18,056 nt of DNA from contig JPUR01000350.1 of NCBI GenBank assembly GCA_001321835.1, positions 1 to 18,056 on the forward strand, in the 5' to 3' direction. Origin of the DNA: Marinosulfonomonas sp. PRT-SC04. GTDB taxonomy: Bacteria; Pseudomonadota; Alphaproteobacteria; Rhodobacterales; Rhodobacteraceae. Under the pieces are notes generated by a model, which made no database searches, was not told the origin of the DNA, and worked only from the letters and a program-made list of their open reading frames with translations. The translations under genes were made by a program, and so were the position numbers. This document shows, piece by piece, positions 8,475 through 15,404 of the stretch (position 1 is the stretch's first letter; the number at the start of each line of letters is the position of its first letter).

Positions 8475-9209
8475 CTAGATCGCCAGATATTCGGCGCGAA
8501 GTTCTGCGTTATCAAGCACTTCGCTGGCCAGTCCGTCAAAAACAACCTGCCCGATATCAAGGATAACGGCGCGATCTGCCAATGCCAAGGCGCGCTTGGC
8601 ATTTTGCTCGACGATCACCGTGGTGATGCCTTGTTCCTTGATCAGATTCAGGGTTTTTTCGATCTCGTCAACGATCACCGGGGCAAGGCCCTCGTAGGGC
8701 TCATCCAGCAGCAGCACTTTGATATCGCGGGCCAGCGCACGCGCGATCGCCAGCATTTGCTGCTCGCCGCCGGATAGGGTGACGCCTTCTTGTTTGCGCC
8801 GCTCTTTGAGGCGGGGGAACAATTCGTACAGACGGTCCAGCGACCAGCCGACCGGTTCAACAATTTGGGCCAGTTGCAGGTTTTCCTCAACCGTCAAACC
8901 AGCAATGATGCGCCGATCTTCAGGCACCAGCGACACGCCGGCCTGTGCGGCCTGATAGGCTTTCATCTCGTGCAGCGGTTGGTGATCCAGCCAGACTTCA
9001 CCAAAGGTGATGGCGGGCTGGTCCAGCCTTGCAATGGCGCGCAGGGTCGAGGTTTTGCCCGCCCCATTGCGGCCTAAAAGGGCCAGAATTTCACCCTCGT
9101 GGACGTTAAAAGACACGCCCTGAACGATGTAGCTTTCGCCGTAGTAGGCATGCAGATCCCAGACTGAAAAATAGGCGGGGGCAGAGGCGGTTGATGCTTT
9201 TTGGCTCAT
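8475..9209 (-). CDS. livF: Branched-chain-amino-acid-type ABC transporter ATPase, LivF family
   Basis: 244-residue nucleotide-binding subunit. Walker A GRNGAGKT is at 46-53, the LivF-type VPEDRRIIAGLTVEENL block at 95-111, the signature LSGGEQQ at 145-151, Walker B VLLLDEP at 165-171 and the EQN switch motif (residues 201-203, Gln where most ABC proteins have His) as usual for LivF. An extra 12-residue head precedes the conserved fold. An AGGAA site lies ahead of the ATG, 14 bases after the livG stop. The name denotes family only: linkage to acsA and the ScfR-type regulator suggests a short-chain acid or its precursor as substrate. Confidence 0.93.
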   Translation of the reverse strand: MSQKASTASAPAYFSVWDLHAYYGESYIVQGVSFNVHEGEILALLGRNGAGKTSTLRAIARLDQPAITFGEVWLDHQPLHEMKAYQAAQAGVSLVPEDRRIIAGLTVEENLQLAQIVEPVGWSLDRLYELFPRLKERRKQEGVTLSGGEQQMLAIARALARDIKVLLLDEPYEGLAPVIVDEIEKTLNLIKEQGITTVIVEQNAKRALALADRAVILDIGQVVFDGLASEVLDNAELRAEYLAI

Positions 9210-9223
9210 GATTTATTCCTGAT

Positions 9224-9985
9224 CTATTCGACAGCCTGCACCCCAAGGTAGGCTTCGCGTACCTTGGGGTGGCCTTTGATGTTGTCTGGGGTGTCTTCAA
9301 CCAGCGGGGCGCCTTGGGCCAGAACAGTGATGCGTTCGGCCAGGGAAAACACCACATTCATGTCGTGCTCAATGATCACCATGGTGATGTCGCGGGTGGC
9401 TTTGATGTGCTTTAGCAACTCAATGGTGTTGTTGGTGTCAGCCCGCGCCATACCGGCCGTTGGCTCGTCCAGCAGCAGCAATTTTGGCTGTTGCACCAGA
9501 CACATAGCCATTTCGAGGCGGCGTTTATCACCGCGCGACAGTGCGGAGGCTTGCATGTCGATTTTGCCCATCATGTCGACATCGTCCAACATGTGTTTGG
9601 CCTCGCTGATGATGTCGACCTCTTGCTCGACGGTTTCAAAAGCGTGCATCCGAAAGGGCCCGTCGCGGCGTGCGAAACACGGGATCATCACGTTTTCCAG
9701 TACCGTCAGGTCGCCGAAAATCTCGGGCGTTTGAAACACCCGTGAAATGCCCATCTGATTGATCTCATGCGGTTTACGCCCCAGCACCGATTGGCCGTCA
9801 AACATCACCGATCCGGTGTCAGGGATCAGTTTGCCGACCAGCACGTTCAGCAGGGTGGATTTGCCCGCCCCGTTGGGACCGATAATCGCATGCACGGTGT
9901 TTTCCTGAATCGACAGGTTCACATCGTCCAAGGCCTGCAATCCACCAAAGCGTTTGTTGATATTTTTGACTTCAAGGATACCCAT
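9224..9985 (-). CDS. livG: Branched-chain-amino-acid-type ABC transporter ATPase, LivG family
   Basis: 253-residue nucleotide-binding subunit, partner of LivF. Walker A GPNGAGKST is at 36-44, Q-loop Q85 in RVFQTPEIF, Walker B LLLLDEP at 169-175 and switch H207 in IIEHDM. The signature reads LSRGDKRRLE (149-158) where LivG proteins more often have LS(Y/H)GxQRxLE. The glycine that matters is kept, so activity is expected. A clear AAGGAGA ribosome site precedes the ATG, 12 bases after the livM stop. Confidence 0.93.
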   Translation of the reverse strand: MGILEVKNINKRFGGLQALDDVNLSIQENTVHAIIGPNGAGKSTLLNVLVGKLIPDTGSVMFDGQSVLGRKPHEINQMGISRVFQTPEIFGDLTVLENVMIPCFARRDGPFRMHAFETVEQEVDIISEAKHMLDDVDMMGKIDMQASALSRGDKRRLEMAMCLVQQPKLLLLDEPTAGMARADTNNTIELLKHIKATRDITMVIIEHDMNVVFSLAERITVLAQGAPLVEDTPDNIKGHPKVREAYLGVQAVE

Positions 9986-9997
9986 TATCGTTTCTCC

Positions 9998-11212
9998 TTA
10001 CTCTGCCACATGTGGGGCTGGTTTGGGGTGGTGTTCTTTGTCATCGCCGTCGCTGTCGCCGCCTTTGGCTTTGCGTTTGAATTTGGCCGCAATGCGCTGA
10101 CCACCTTCGACCAGACCGCCGGGTAGGAACGTGACGACCAGCATGAACAGCAAGCCAAGCGTCAAGTGCCAGCCTTTGCCGGTGAACACTGCGAAGACGC
10201 CGACCACGAAATCTTCCATGCCATCAGGCATGAAGGAGAACCAGCCATGCAGCACGGTTTCGTTGATTTTGGAGAAGATGTTCTCAAGGTATTTGATGGC
10301 GCCAGCGCCCAGAACCGGACCAAGCAGCGTGCCAGCCCCGCCAAGGATGGTCATAATCACCACCTCGCCGCCAACCGTCCATTGCATCCGCTCAGCCCCC
10401 GCAAGTGGGTCCATCGAGGCCAGTAAACCGCCAGCCAAGCCGGCATACATGCCCGAGATCACGAAGGCCGCCAAGGTATAGGGGCGGGGGTTCAGGCCGG
10501 TATACGACATGCGCTGCTGGTTGGATTTCACCGCCCGCAGCATCATGCCAAACGGCGAGCGAAAGATCCGCAGTGAGATGTAGAAAGCGATAATCGCGAT
10601 CACCGCGCAGACGTAATAGCCGACGTTAAAGGTGAACAGGTGATTGCCCAATTCCAGCTTATAGGAGCTGCTCATGTTAAGGCCGAACAGGTTGGTGTAT
10701 TTTGAGGCCCCTTCGCCATCCAGCACCCGCGCATCATCGAGCCGGATTTGCAAACCGGTTTCGCCATTGGTCAGCGGGGTCAGCACCGAATAGGCTAAAT
10801 TGTAGCTCATTTGGGCAAAGGCCAGTGTCAGGATCGAGAAATAAATCCCCGAGCGTCGCAAGGATATATAGCCGATCAGCAGGGCGAAAATACCAGACAT
10901 GATCACCGCCAGAATGATGCCGGGAATGATGTTCATCGACAGCAGTTTGAACATCCAGACCGCAGAATAACTGCCGACCCCCAGAAAAGCGGCGTGGCCA
11001 AAGGAAAGATATCCGGTCAAGCCAAACAGGATGTTAAAGCCGATGGCAAAGATGCCAAAAATCGCCACCCGCTGCATCAGGTCAGGGTAGCCGCCGTTGA
11101 ATTGCGCCAAGGCGCTGCCCTGAGCAAAGGGCTGCATCAGGAACGGGGTGAATGCCGTCATCAGGATCACGATCAGCAGGAAGGTGGTGTCGCGTTTGTT
11201 TAGTCCAAGCAT
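9998..11212 (-). CDS. livM: Branched-chain-amino-acid-type ABC permease, LivM family (long form)
   Basis: 404-residue inner-membrane permease with the LivM hallmark [19 protein letters not shown] near residues 64-82 and about nine to ten hydrophobic segments. It is longer than common LivM proteins (roughly 320-360). One added stretch (about 157-192, rich in charged residues and Ser) is predicted to face the periplasm. A second lies around 300-345 ([20 protein letters not shown]). The C-terminus is a highly charged tail ([20 protein letters not shown]) in the cytoplasm. Its GGAGGAATAG ribosome site lies inside the last codons and stop of livH, three bases ahead, so translation is coupled. Confidence 0.92.
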   Translation of the reverse strand: MLGLNKRDTTFLLIVILMTAFTPFLMQPFAQGSALAQFNGGYPDLMQRVAIFGIFAIGFNILFGLTGYLSFGHAAFLGVGSYSAVWMFKLLSMNIIPGIILAVIMSGIFALLIGYISLRRSGIYFSILTLAFAQMSYNLAYSVLTPLTNGETGLQIRLDDARVLDGEGASKYTNLFGLNMSSSYKLELGNHLFTFNVGYYVCAVIAIIAFYISLRIFRSPFGMMLRAVKSNQQRMSYTGLNPRPYTLAAFVISGMYAGLAGGLLASMDPLAGAERMQWTVGGEVVIMTILGGAGTLLGPVLGAGAIKYLENIFSKINETVLHGWFSFMPDGMEDFVVGVFAVFTGKGWHLTLGLLFMLVVTFLPGGLVEGGQRIAAKFKRKAKGGDSDGDDKEHHPKPAPHVAE

Positions 11213-11215
11213 GGT

Positions 11216-12247
11216 CTATTCCTCCATCACGCCGCGTTTGCCCATCAATCCGCGCGGGCGGACCAACAAGATAACGATGGCTGTCAGGTAAATGATAATT
11301 TGGTCGATGCCAGGCAGGAACTGCTTGATCTCGTTCATTGAGGCAAAGCTCTCGAGGATGCCAAGCATAAAGCCGGCCAGCACAGCGCCAGGTAAGGAAC
11401 CCATGCCGCCCACAACCACAACAACAAAGCTGAGGACCAGAAAATCCATGCCCATATGATAATTCGGCGAGTTAATTGGCGCATACATCACACCGGCCAC
11501 ACCGGCGACCGCAGCCGCAATGCCGAACATGATGGTAAAGCGTTTGTCGATGTTGATGCCCAGCAGGCCAACGGTTTCGCGGTCCGCCATTCCGGCCCGC
11601 ACCACCATGCCAAAGGTGGTGAAACGCAGGAAGGCAAAGATGCCGCTGATGATCAGCAACGAGAAGGCGAAATAAACGATCCGCCAATAAGGGTAGATAA
11701 TCGCACCGGCCTTAAATCCGATCAACACGCCGAAATCATAAGAGCCTTTGAAGACATCGGGGGCGGGGGTCGGAATCGGGTTGGCGCCGTAAAACTGTTT
11801 GATGACTTCTTGCAAAACGATCGCCAGACCAAAGGTCACAAGGATTTGGTCGGCATGGGGGCGGTGGTAGAAATGCTTGATCAAGCCACGCTCCATGATG
11901 AAGCCAACCGCAACCATGATCGGGATCGAAAACAGGACCGCCAGCGGCACCGACCAATCAATCAGCGCGGCGCCCATTTCAGGCCCGAACCAGGTTTCGA
12001 CATAAGGCGTTCTGATCTTGGCCGGATTTCCAAGGAAATCGGTCTTGATCGGGTCCAACGTCACCGAAGATATGTTGAGGATTTTTTGCAATGTGACCGC
12101 GCAAAATGCGCCGATCATAAACAAAGCACCATGGGCAAAGTTGACCACGCCAAGGGTGCCGAAAATCAATGTCAGGCCAAGAGCAATCAGCGCATAGGCG
12201 CTGCCTTTGTCTAGCCCGTTTAAAACTTGAAGTAATATCTGGTCCAT
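11216..12247 (-). CDS. livH: Branched-chain-amino-acid-type ABC permease, LivH family (long form)
   Basis: 343-residue inner-membrane permease with the LivH hallmark LTLIFGTLGVVNFAHGALFMIGAF at about residues 25-48 and the later GVMYAPINSPNYHMGMDFLVLSF / VVVVGGMGSLPGAVLAG block. Typical LivH proteins are near 290-310 residues. Here an insertion of about 40 residues (57-98, LNISSVTLDPIKTD onward) sits between the first helices and is predicted periplasmic, near where the binding protein docks. It follows the binding-protein gene after 167 bases of hairpin-rich spacer and is followed by livM after 3 bases. The start ATG has only a weak GGGCGGG in front. Confidence 0.92.
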   Translation of the reverse strand: MDQILLQVLNGLDKGSAYALIALGLTLIFGTLGVVNFAHGALFMIGAFCAVTLQKILNISSVTLDPIKTDFLGNPAKIRTPYVETWFGPEMGAALIDWSVPLAVLFSIPIMVAVGFIMERGLIKHFYHRPHADQILVTFGLAIVLQEVIKQFYGANPIPTPAPDVFKGSYDFGVLIGFKAGAIIYPYWRIVYFAFSLLIISGIFAFLRFTTFGMVVRAGMADRETVGLLGINIDKRFTIMFGIAAAVAGVAGVMYAPINSPNYHMGMDFLVLSFVVVVVGGMGSLPGAVLAGFMLGILESFASMNEIKQFLPGIDQIIIYLTAIVILLVRPRGLMGKRGVMEE

Positions 12248-12299
12248 CGTTCCCGCCCGATTATCATGTGCTTGTTGGTCTGGATGTAACTTGAGTGTT

Positions 12300-12327
12300 C
12301 CGGTCGCACGATGTTCAGCGCGACCAG
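12300..12327 (-). other. Hairpin in the spacer between binding-protein gene and livH
   Basis: In the minus-strand RNA, CTGGTCGC pairs with GCGACCGG (8 bp with one U-G) around a 12-base loop. No T-run follows, so it is more likely an RNA-stabilising or processing stem than a terminator. It may help keep the binding protein's message more abundant than that of the permeases. Confidence 0.45.
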
Positions 12328-12352
12328 ATATTTTAAAGCTGTCTCAGGATGT

Positions 12353-12414
12353 TGCCCGAAACTCGCTTAGGCATGTTGCACCTTAGGCACGCCATGCTTC
12401 AGGCACGTCGGGCA
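12353..12414 (-). repeat. Three imperfect 16-bp tandem repeats enclosed by a 7-bp inverted repeat, just after the binding-protein stop
   Basis: On the + strand CTTAGGCATG (12366), CTTAGGCACG (12382) and CTTCAGGCACG (12397) start 15-16 bases apart. They are enclosed by TGCCCGA (12353-12359) and TCGGGCA (12408-12414), which can pair. The block starts directly at the stop of the binding-protein gene in the minus-strand transcript. It could form a compound 3' stem that stabilises the upstream message. The repeats are short and imperfect, so chance duplication is also possible. Confidence 0.45.
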
Positions 12415-13788
12415 TCATGCCCCTGGGTTACATTCACCCAGTTCGCCACCGGCAAACATTTCGTGATCAACGGCATATTCGACCTGCGCACGTGGTGTCA
12501 CTTGCACAACTTCCAAAAGGTCAAACTCGTTGTCTGGGTTTTCTTTACCCTTCACAACCAGCACGTCTTTGAAGCACTGGTGATCTTCGGCACGGTAGTG
12601 CGTTGGACCATTGCCCAGACCATCAAAGTCAAAACCTTCAAGCGCTTCAGCAACCGCACATGGGTTGTGGGTGCCAGCGCGCTGACAGGCATCGGCATAC
12701 AGCAAGGTTTGGCAATACACAGTGTGCGCCGCCTGCGAGGGTGGGAAGCCGTATTTGGTGCCAAAGGATTTAACGAAGGCTTTGGAGCCTGCATCTTGCA
12801 GCGACCAATGCCAGTTGGTGGATCCAAGAATGCCTTTGACGTTTTCGCCAGCACCTTTGGCCATCAAACGCGAGTACAGCGGCACAACGATCTCAAAGTT
12901 TTTGCCGTTCACTTCTTTGGCGCGCAACCCGAATTCGACAGCTGCGGTCAGTGAGTTGACCATGTTGCCGCCGTAGTGGTTCAGGATCAGGATATCAGCG
13001 CCCGAGTTCAGAACCGGTGCGACATAAGACGAGAAGTCAGTGGTCGCCAGCGGGGTCAGCACGGTGTTGATGGTTTCCCAACCAACCGCTTCGGTCGCCG
13101 CTTTGATCGAGGCTTCTTGGGTCCAGCCCCACGTGTAATCGGCGGTCAGATGATAGGCCTTGCGGTCTTCGCCATACAGCTCTTTCAACACAGGTGCCAG
13201 CGCAGCGGCAGACATGTATGCGTTAAAGAAGTGACGGAAACCATTGGCTTTTTTGTCTTTACCCGTGGTATCATTCGAGTGGGTCAAACCGGCCATAAAG
13301 ATCACGCCAGCTTCTTGGCACAGACCTTGAACCGCAATCGCCACACCGGAAGACGAGCCACCCGTGATCATCACGGCGCCATCTTTTTCGATCATTGATT
13401 TTGCGGATGCGCGTGCGGCATCGGATTTGGTTTGGGTGTCGCCGGTGACGAATTGCACCTTGTTGCCAAGGATGCCGGTGCCGTCCAGCGATTTGGAGCT
13501 GAAGGTCGCCATCATGCCGCCATCGCCGCCACCGTTCAGGTGCTCAACAGCCAGCTCATAGGCGCGCAGCTCATCTGCACCCTCATCCGCGTAGGGGCCG
13601 GATTGTGGGACGTTGAAACCAAGGGTGACAACCCCGTTGCTTGGTGCATTTGTATAGCCGCCGTGGCTGGCCGCCCAGACGTTGCTGGTGAACAGGGTTG
13701 GCATTGCCAGACCTGCGCCGACTGTGGCACCGGATTTGATCAAGCCGCGCCGTGTCAGTTTGGGGCCTGTAAGTTTAGAGTTGGACAT
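12415..13788 (-). CDS. Periplasmic substrate-binding protein (Liv/ANF-receptor type), Tat-like signal
   Basis: 457-residue type I periplasmic binding protein feeding the livHMGF-like importer. The N-terminus carries TRRGLIK at residues 12-18, a twin-arginine style motif, then a hydrophobic stretch and probable cleavage near NVWAA (38-40). The domain begins with VTLGFNVPQSGPYADEG, the usual ligand-binding loop, and continues through GGSSSGVAIAVQGLCQEAGV and YTWGWTQE. At 457 residues it exceeds the roughly 370-400 of LivJ/LivK. The frame extends 15 codons further upstream to 13833, but the ATG at 13788 has a perfect GGGAGG seven bases away and starts the signal peptide. It is the first gene of the minus-strand operon. 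The ligand is unknown: linkage to acsA and the acyl-CoA-type regulator points to a short-chain carboxylate or a compound broken down to one. Confidence 0.92.
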   Translation of the reverse strand: MSNSKLTGPKLTRRGLIKSGATVGAGLAMPTLFTSNVWAASHGGYTNAPSNGVVTLGFNVPQSGPYADEGADELRAYELAVEHLNGGGDGGMMATFSSKSLDGTGILGNKVQFVTGDTQTKSDAARASAKSMIEKDGAVMITGGSSSGVAIAVQGLCQEAGVIFMAGLTHSNDTTGKDKKANGFRHFFNAYMSAAALAPVLKELYGEDRKAYHLTADYTWGWTQEASIKAATEAVGWETINTVLTPLATTDFSSYVAPVLNSGADILILNHYGGNMVNSLTAAVEFGLRAKEVNGKNFEIVVPLYSRLMAKGAGENVKGILGSTNWHWSLQDAGSKAFVKSFGTKYGFPPSQAAHTVYCQTLLYADACQRAGTHNPCAVAEALEGFDFDGLGNGPTHYRAEDHQCFKDVLVVKGKENPDNEFDLLEVVQVTPRAQVEYAVDHEMFAGGELGECNPGA

Positions 13789-13797
13789 ATAGTTCCT

Positions 13798-13818
13798 CCC
13801 GTTTCGGGGTAATTCCCG
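13798..13818 (-). promoter_or_regulatory. Two mutually exclusive small hairpins over the binding-protein ribosome site
   Basis: In the minus-strand leader, CGGG (13818-13815) can pair with CCCG (13808-13805 region), or that CCCG can pair with CGGG at 13801-13798, which is part of the GGGAGG ribosome site. The first pairing frees the site and the second hides it. Stems are only 4 bp, so this is suggestive geometry and not a demonstrated switch. Confidence 0.3.
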
Positions 13819-13883
13819 AGTTAGCGACAGCACCTCCTCGCGCCGTCATATCCCTTTACAAGGATGTCCCTTAGTTTGGGACG

Positions 13884-13900
13884 TTTCGTAAATTTCGCAA
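13884..13900. promoter_or_regulatory. Candidate operator: tandem TTTCG(T/C)AA
   Basis: TTTCGTAA (13884-13891) and TTTCGCAA (13893-13900) lie 9 bases apart; on the other strand they read TTGCGAAA and TTACGAAA. This recalls the TTTGCAAA-type repeats reported for ScfR/PccR/RamB regulators, though the spacing differs. It sits just downstream of the predicted operon start, between the operon and its divergent regulator. Confidence 0.35.
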
Positions 13901-13917
13901 CAACTACCTTGAATAAA

Positions 13918-13966
13918 ACAATATTATTGTAAATAAATAAACACGTATCAATTGTTACTTGTAAAT
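13918..13966. promoter_or_regulatory. AT-rich divergent control region with palindrome and direct repeats
   Basis: ACAAT-ATT-ATTGT (13918-13930) is a perfect interrupted palindrome covering the operon -10 element. TTGTAAAT occurs at 13927-13934 and again at 13959-13966, 32 bases (three helical turns) apart, flanking the -35. On the + strand TTGAAT (13909) with TAAATA-like sequence about 15 bases on could serve the regulator gene. The surrounding DNA is far more AT-rich than the genes. Confidence 0.35.
13923..13951 (-). promoter_or_regulatory. Sigma-70-like promoter of the binding protein-liv-acsA operon
   Basis: On the minus strand TTGATA (13951-13946) and AATAAT (13928-13923) are separated by exactly 17 bases, each 5 of 6 against TTGACA/TATAAT. 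The predicted start near 13916 gives a leader of about 128 bases before the ATG at 13788. It is the best promoter match in this 227-base divergent gap. Confidence 0.6.
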
Positions 13967-14015
13967 TAATTATCGATCACGCCCGTGAACCCTTTGAGAA
14001 GTTAAGGAAATATCA

Positions 14016-15320
14016 ATGCCACGACTTGAACTTACCGGCAGTCGAATTCGCGCAAAACGATTGGAAATTGGGTTGAAACAGTCGGGTTTGGCGCAAAAAG
14101 TCGGTATTTCTCCGGCCTACCTAAACTTGATCGAGCACAATAAGCGCAGAATCGGCGGGAAATTGCTGTTGGATCTCGCTCAGGAATTGAGCGTGGATAT
14201 GGCGGTTCTCGCGGAAGGCGTGGAAGCCGCGCTGATCATCACTTTGATAGATGCCGCAAGTCAGGCAGATGCCGGCGAAGTGGCGCGGGTTGACGAGTTT
14301 GCGGGCCGGTATCCGGGCTGGGCCGGGGTGTTGGCCACCCAGCACGACCGGATCGCGCAGCTGGAACATACGGTGGCGACATTGACCGATCGTTTGACAC
14401 ATGATCCGTTTTTGTCGACCTCCTTGCATGAGGTGCTGTCGACGGCGGCCTCGATCCGTTCGACCGCGTCGATTTTGGCTGGCGGCGATGTGATTGAGCC
14501 GGAATGGCAGGCGCGGTTCCAGCGTAACCTGCTGGAAGATGCCAAGCGTTTGGCGGATGGGGCCGGTGCGCTGGTGTCACATTTGGATGCGGCGGGCGAT
14601 GCGGATGCGATCACCGGCACTTCGGTCGAGGTTCTGGACAGCTTTTTGGCGGCGCGGCAGTATCATCTGGCCGAGATTGAGGTTGGAGTTGAGGCTGGGG
14701 CTGGGGGCTGTATTGAAGATGATGATGTCGGGGTCGAGGGGGGGGTGGCGGAGTACGTTGATCGCTACCGAAGGGATGCCGCGCAGATGCCGTTGGCTGG
14801 CTTTGTTCATGCGCTGCAAGGCGGTCTTGATCCTGTTGAGCTGGCGGCAGAATTTGATGTTGGGGTGGCGGCGGTGTTGCGGCGCATCGCAACCCTACCT
14901 GTCGAGACGGGCCAAGAGCCGGTTGGGCTGGTGGTCTGTGATGGCTCCGGCACCGTGACGTTTCGCAAACCGATTGACGGCTTCACTGTGCCGCGGCTTG
15001 GCTCTGGTTGTCCGCTGTGGCCGCTGTATCAGGCGTTGTTGCGCCCGCAAATGCCGAGCCGAACCGTGGTCGAACAGGTTGGTCGCGATATGCCGCGGTT
15101 TTTGGTCTATGCCGTCGCTGAAATCCGCAGCCCCGCTGGATTTGACGGGGTGCATATTGTCGAGGCGACAATGTTGATTATGCCCGAAAGCCGCTTGCCG
15201 GCCGGATCATCCTTGGCGGCACTGACAGCACAGCCGATTGGCAGCAGTTGCCGGATTTGTTCACGTCAAGGGTGTGCTGCCCGACGCGAGGCCTCGATCC
15301 TGTCACTGGAGGCGTCATAG
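14016..15320 (+). CDS. XRE-family short-chain acyl-CoA regulator (ScfR/RamB/PccR type, DUF2083)
   Basis: 434-residue DNA-binding regulator. Residues 7-62 form an XRE helix-turn-helix (RIRAKRLEIGLKQSGLAQKVG, then ISPAYLNLIEHNKRRIGGK). A helical middle follows with DRLTHDPFLSTSLHEVLSTAASIRSTASIL. The C-terminal third has the DUF2083 features: GCPLWPLYQALLRP and the Cys cluster C412-x2-C415-x4-C420 in CRICSRQGCAARRE. Relatives such as PccR and RamB bind short-chain acyl-CoA and control acyl-CoA assimilation genes. AAGGA precedes the ATG. It is divergent from the binding protein-liv-acsA operon across a 227-base gap, so it very likely controls that operon and itself. Residues about 222-246 are a Gly/Val/Glu/Asp low-complexity patch from G-rich DNA, perhaps a recent local expansion. 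The inducing acyl-CoA cannot be named from sequence; acetyl-CoA is the natural guess. Confidence 0.88.
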   Translation: MPRLELTGSRIRAKRLEIGLKQSGLAQKVGISPAYLNLIEHNKRRIGGKLLLDLAQELSVDMAVLAEGVEAALIITLIDAASQADAGEVARVDEFAGRYPGWAGVLATQHDRIAQLEHTVATLTDRLTHDPFLSTSLHEVLSTAASIRSTASILAGGDVIEPEWQARFQRNLLEDAKRLADGAGALVSHLDAAGDADAITGTSVEVLDSFLAARQYHLAEIEVGVEAGAGGCIEDDDVGVEGGVAEYVDRYRRDAAQMPLAGFVHALQGGLDPVELAAEFDVGVAAVLRRIATLPVETGQEPVGLVVCDGSGTVTFRKPIDGFTVPRLGSGCPLWPLYQALLRPQMPSRTVVEQVGRDMPRFLVYAVAEIRSPAGFDGVHIVEATMLIMPESRLPAGSSLAALTAQPIGSSCRICSRQGCAARREASILSLEAS

Positions 15321-15362
15321 GGGGCGGAGGCGCGACGCACCCATTTAGATGGTTTTCTCTGC

Positions 15363-15404
15363 CGCCTAGGCTGACCGCGTTTACGAGCCTAGGCGAAAGT
15401 TTTC
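15363..15404. terminator. Bidirectional terminator between regulator and Hint gene
   Basis: A perfect 10-bp inverted repeat (CGCCTAGGCT at 15363-15372, AGCCTAGGCG at 15386-15395) with a 13-base loop, followed on the + strand by AAAGTTTTCTC. It overlaps the last codons of the convergent Hint gene. It most plausibly ends the regulator transcript and may also serve the Hint gene. Confidence 0.75.

Noticed and set aside
7950..8777. 275-codon + strand open frame across acsA start and livF end
   Set aside because: Antisense of two well-supported genes and crosses their boundary; no domain visible.
11456..12214. 252-codon + strand open frame inside livH
   Set aside because: Antisense of livH, rich in His/Asp/Arg as expected for the complement of a membrane-protein gene.
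12349..12954. 201-codon + strand open frame over the binding-protein 3' end
   Set aside because: Antisense shadow; the minus-strand binding protein has clear family features.
14016..15320. Regulator suspected of carrying compensating frameshifts in the Gly/Val patch
   Set aside because: The sequence before and after the patch matches the family in the same frame, and the frame is open throughout, so a simple local expansion is enough.
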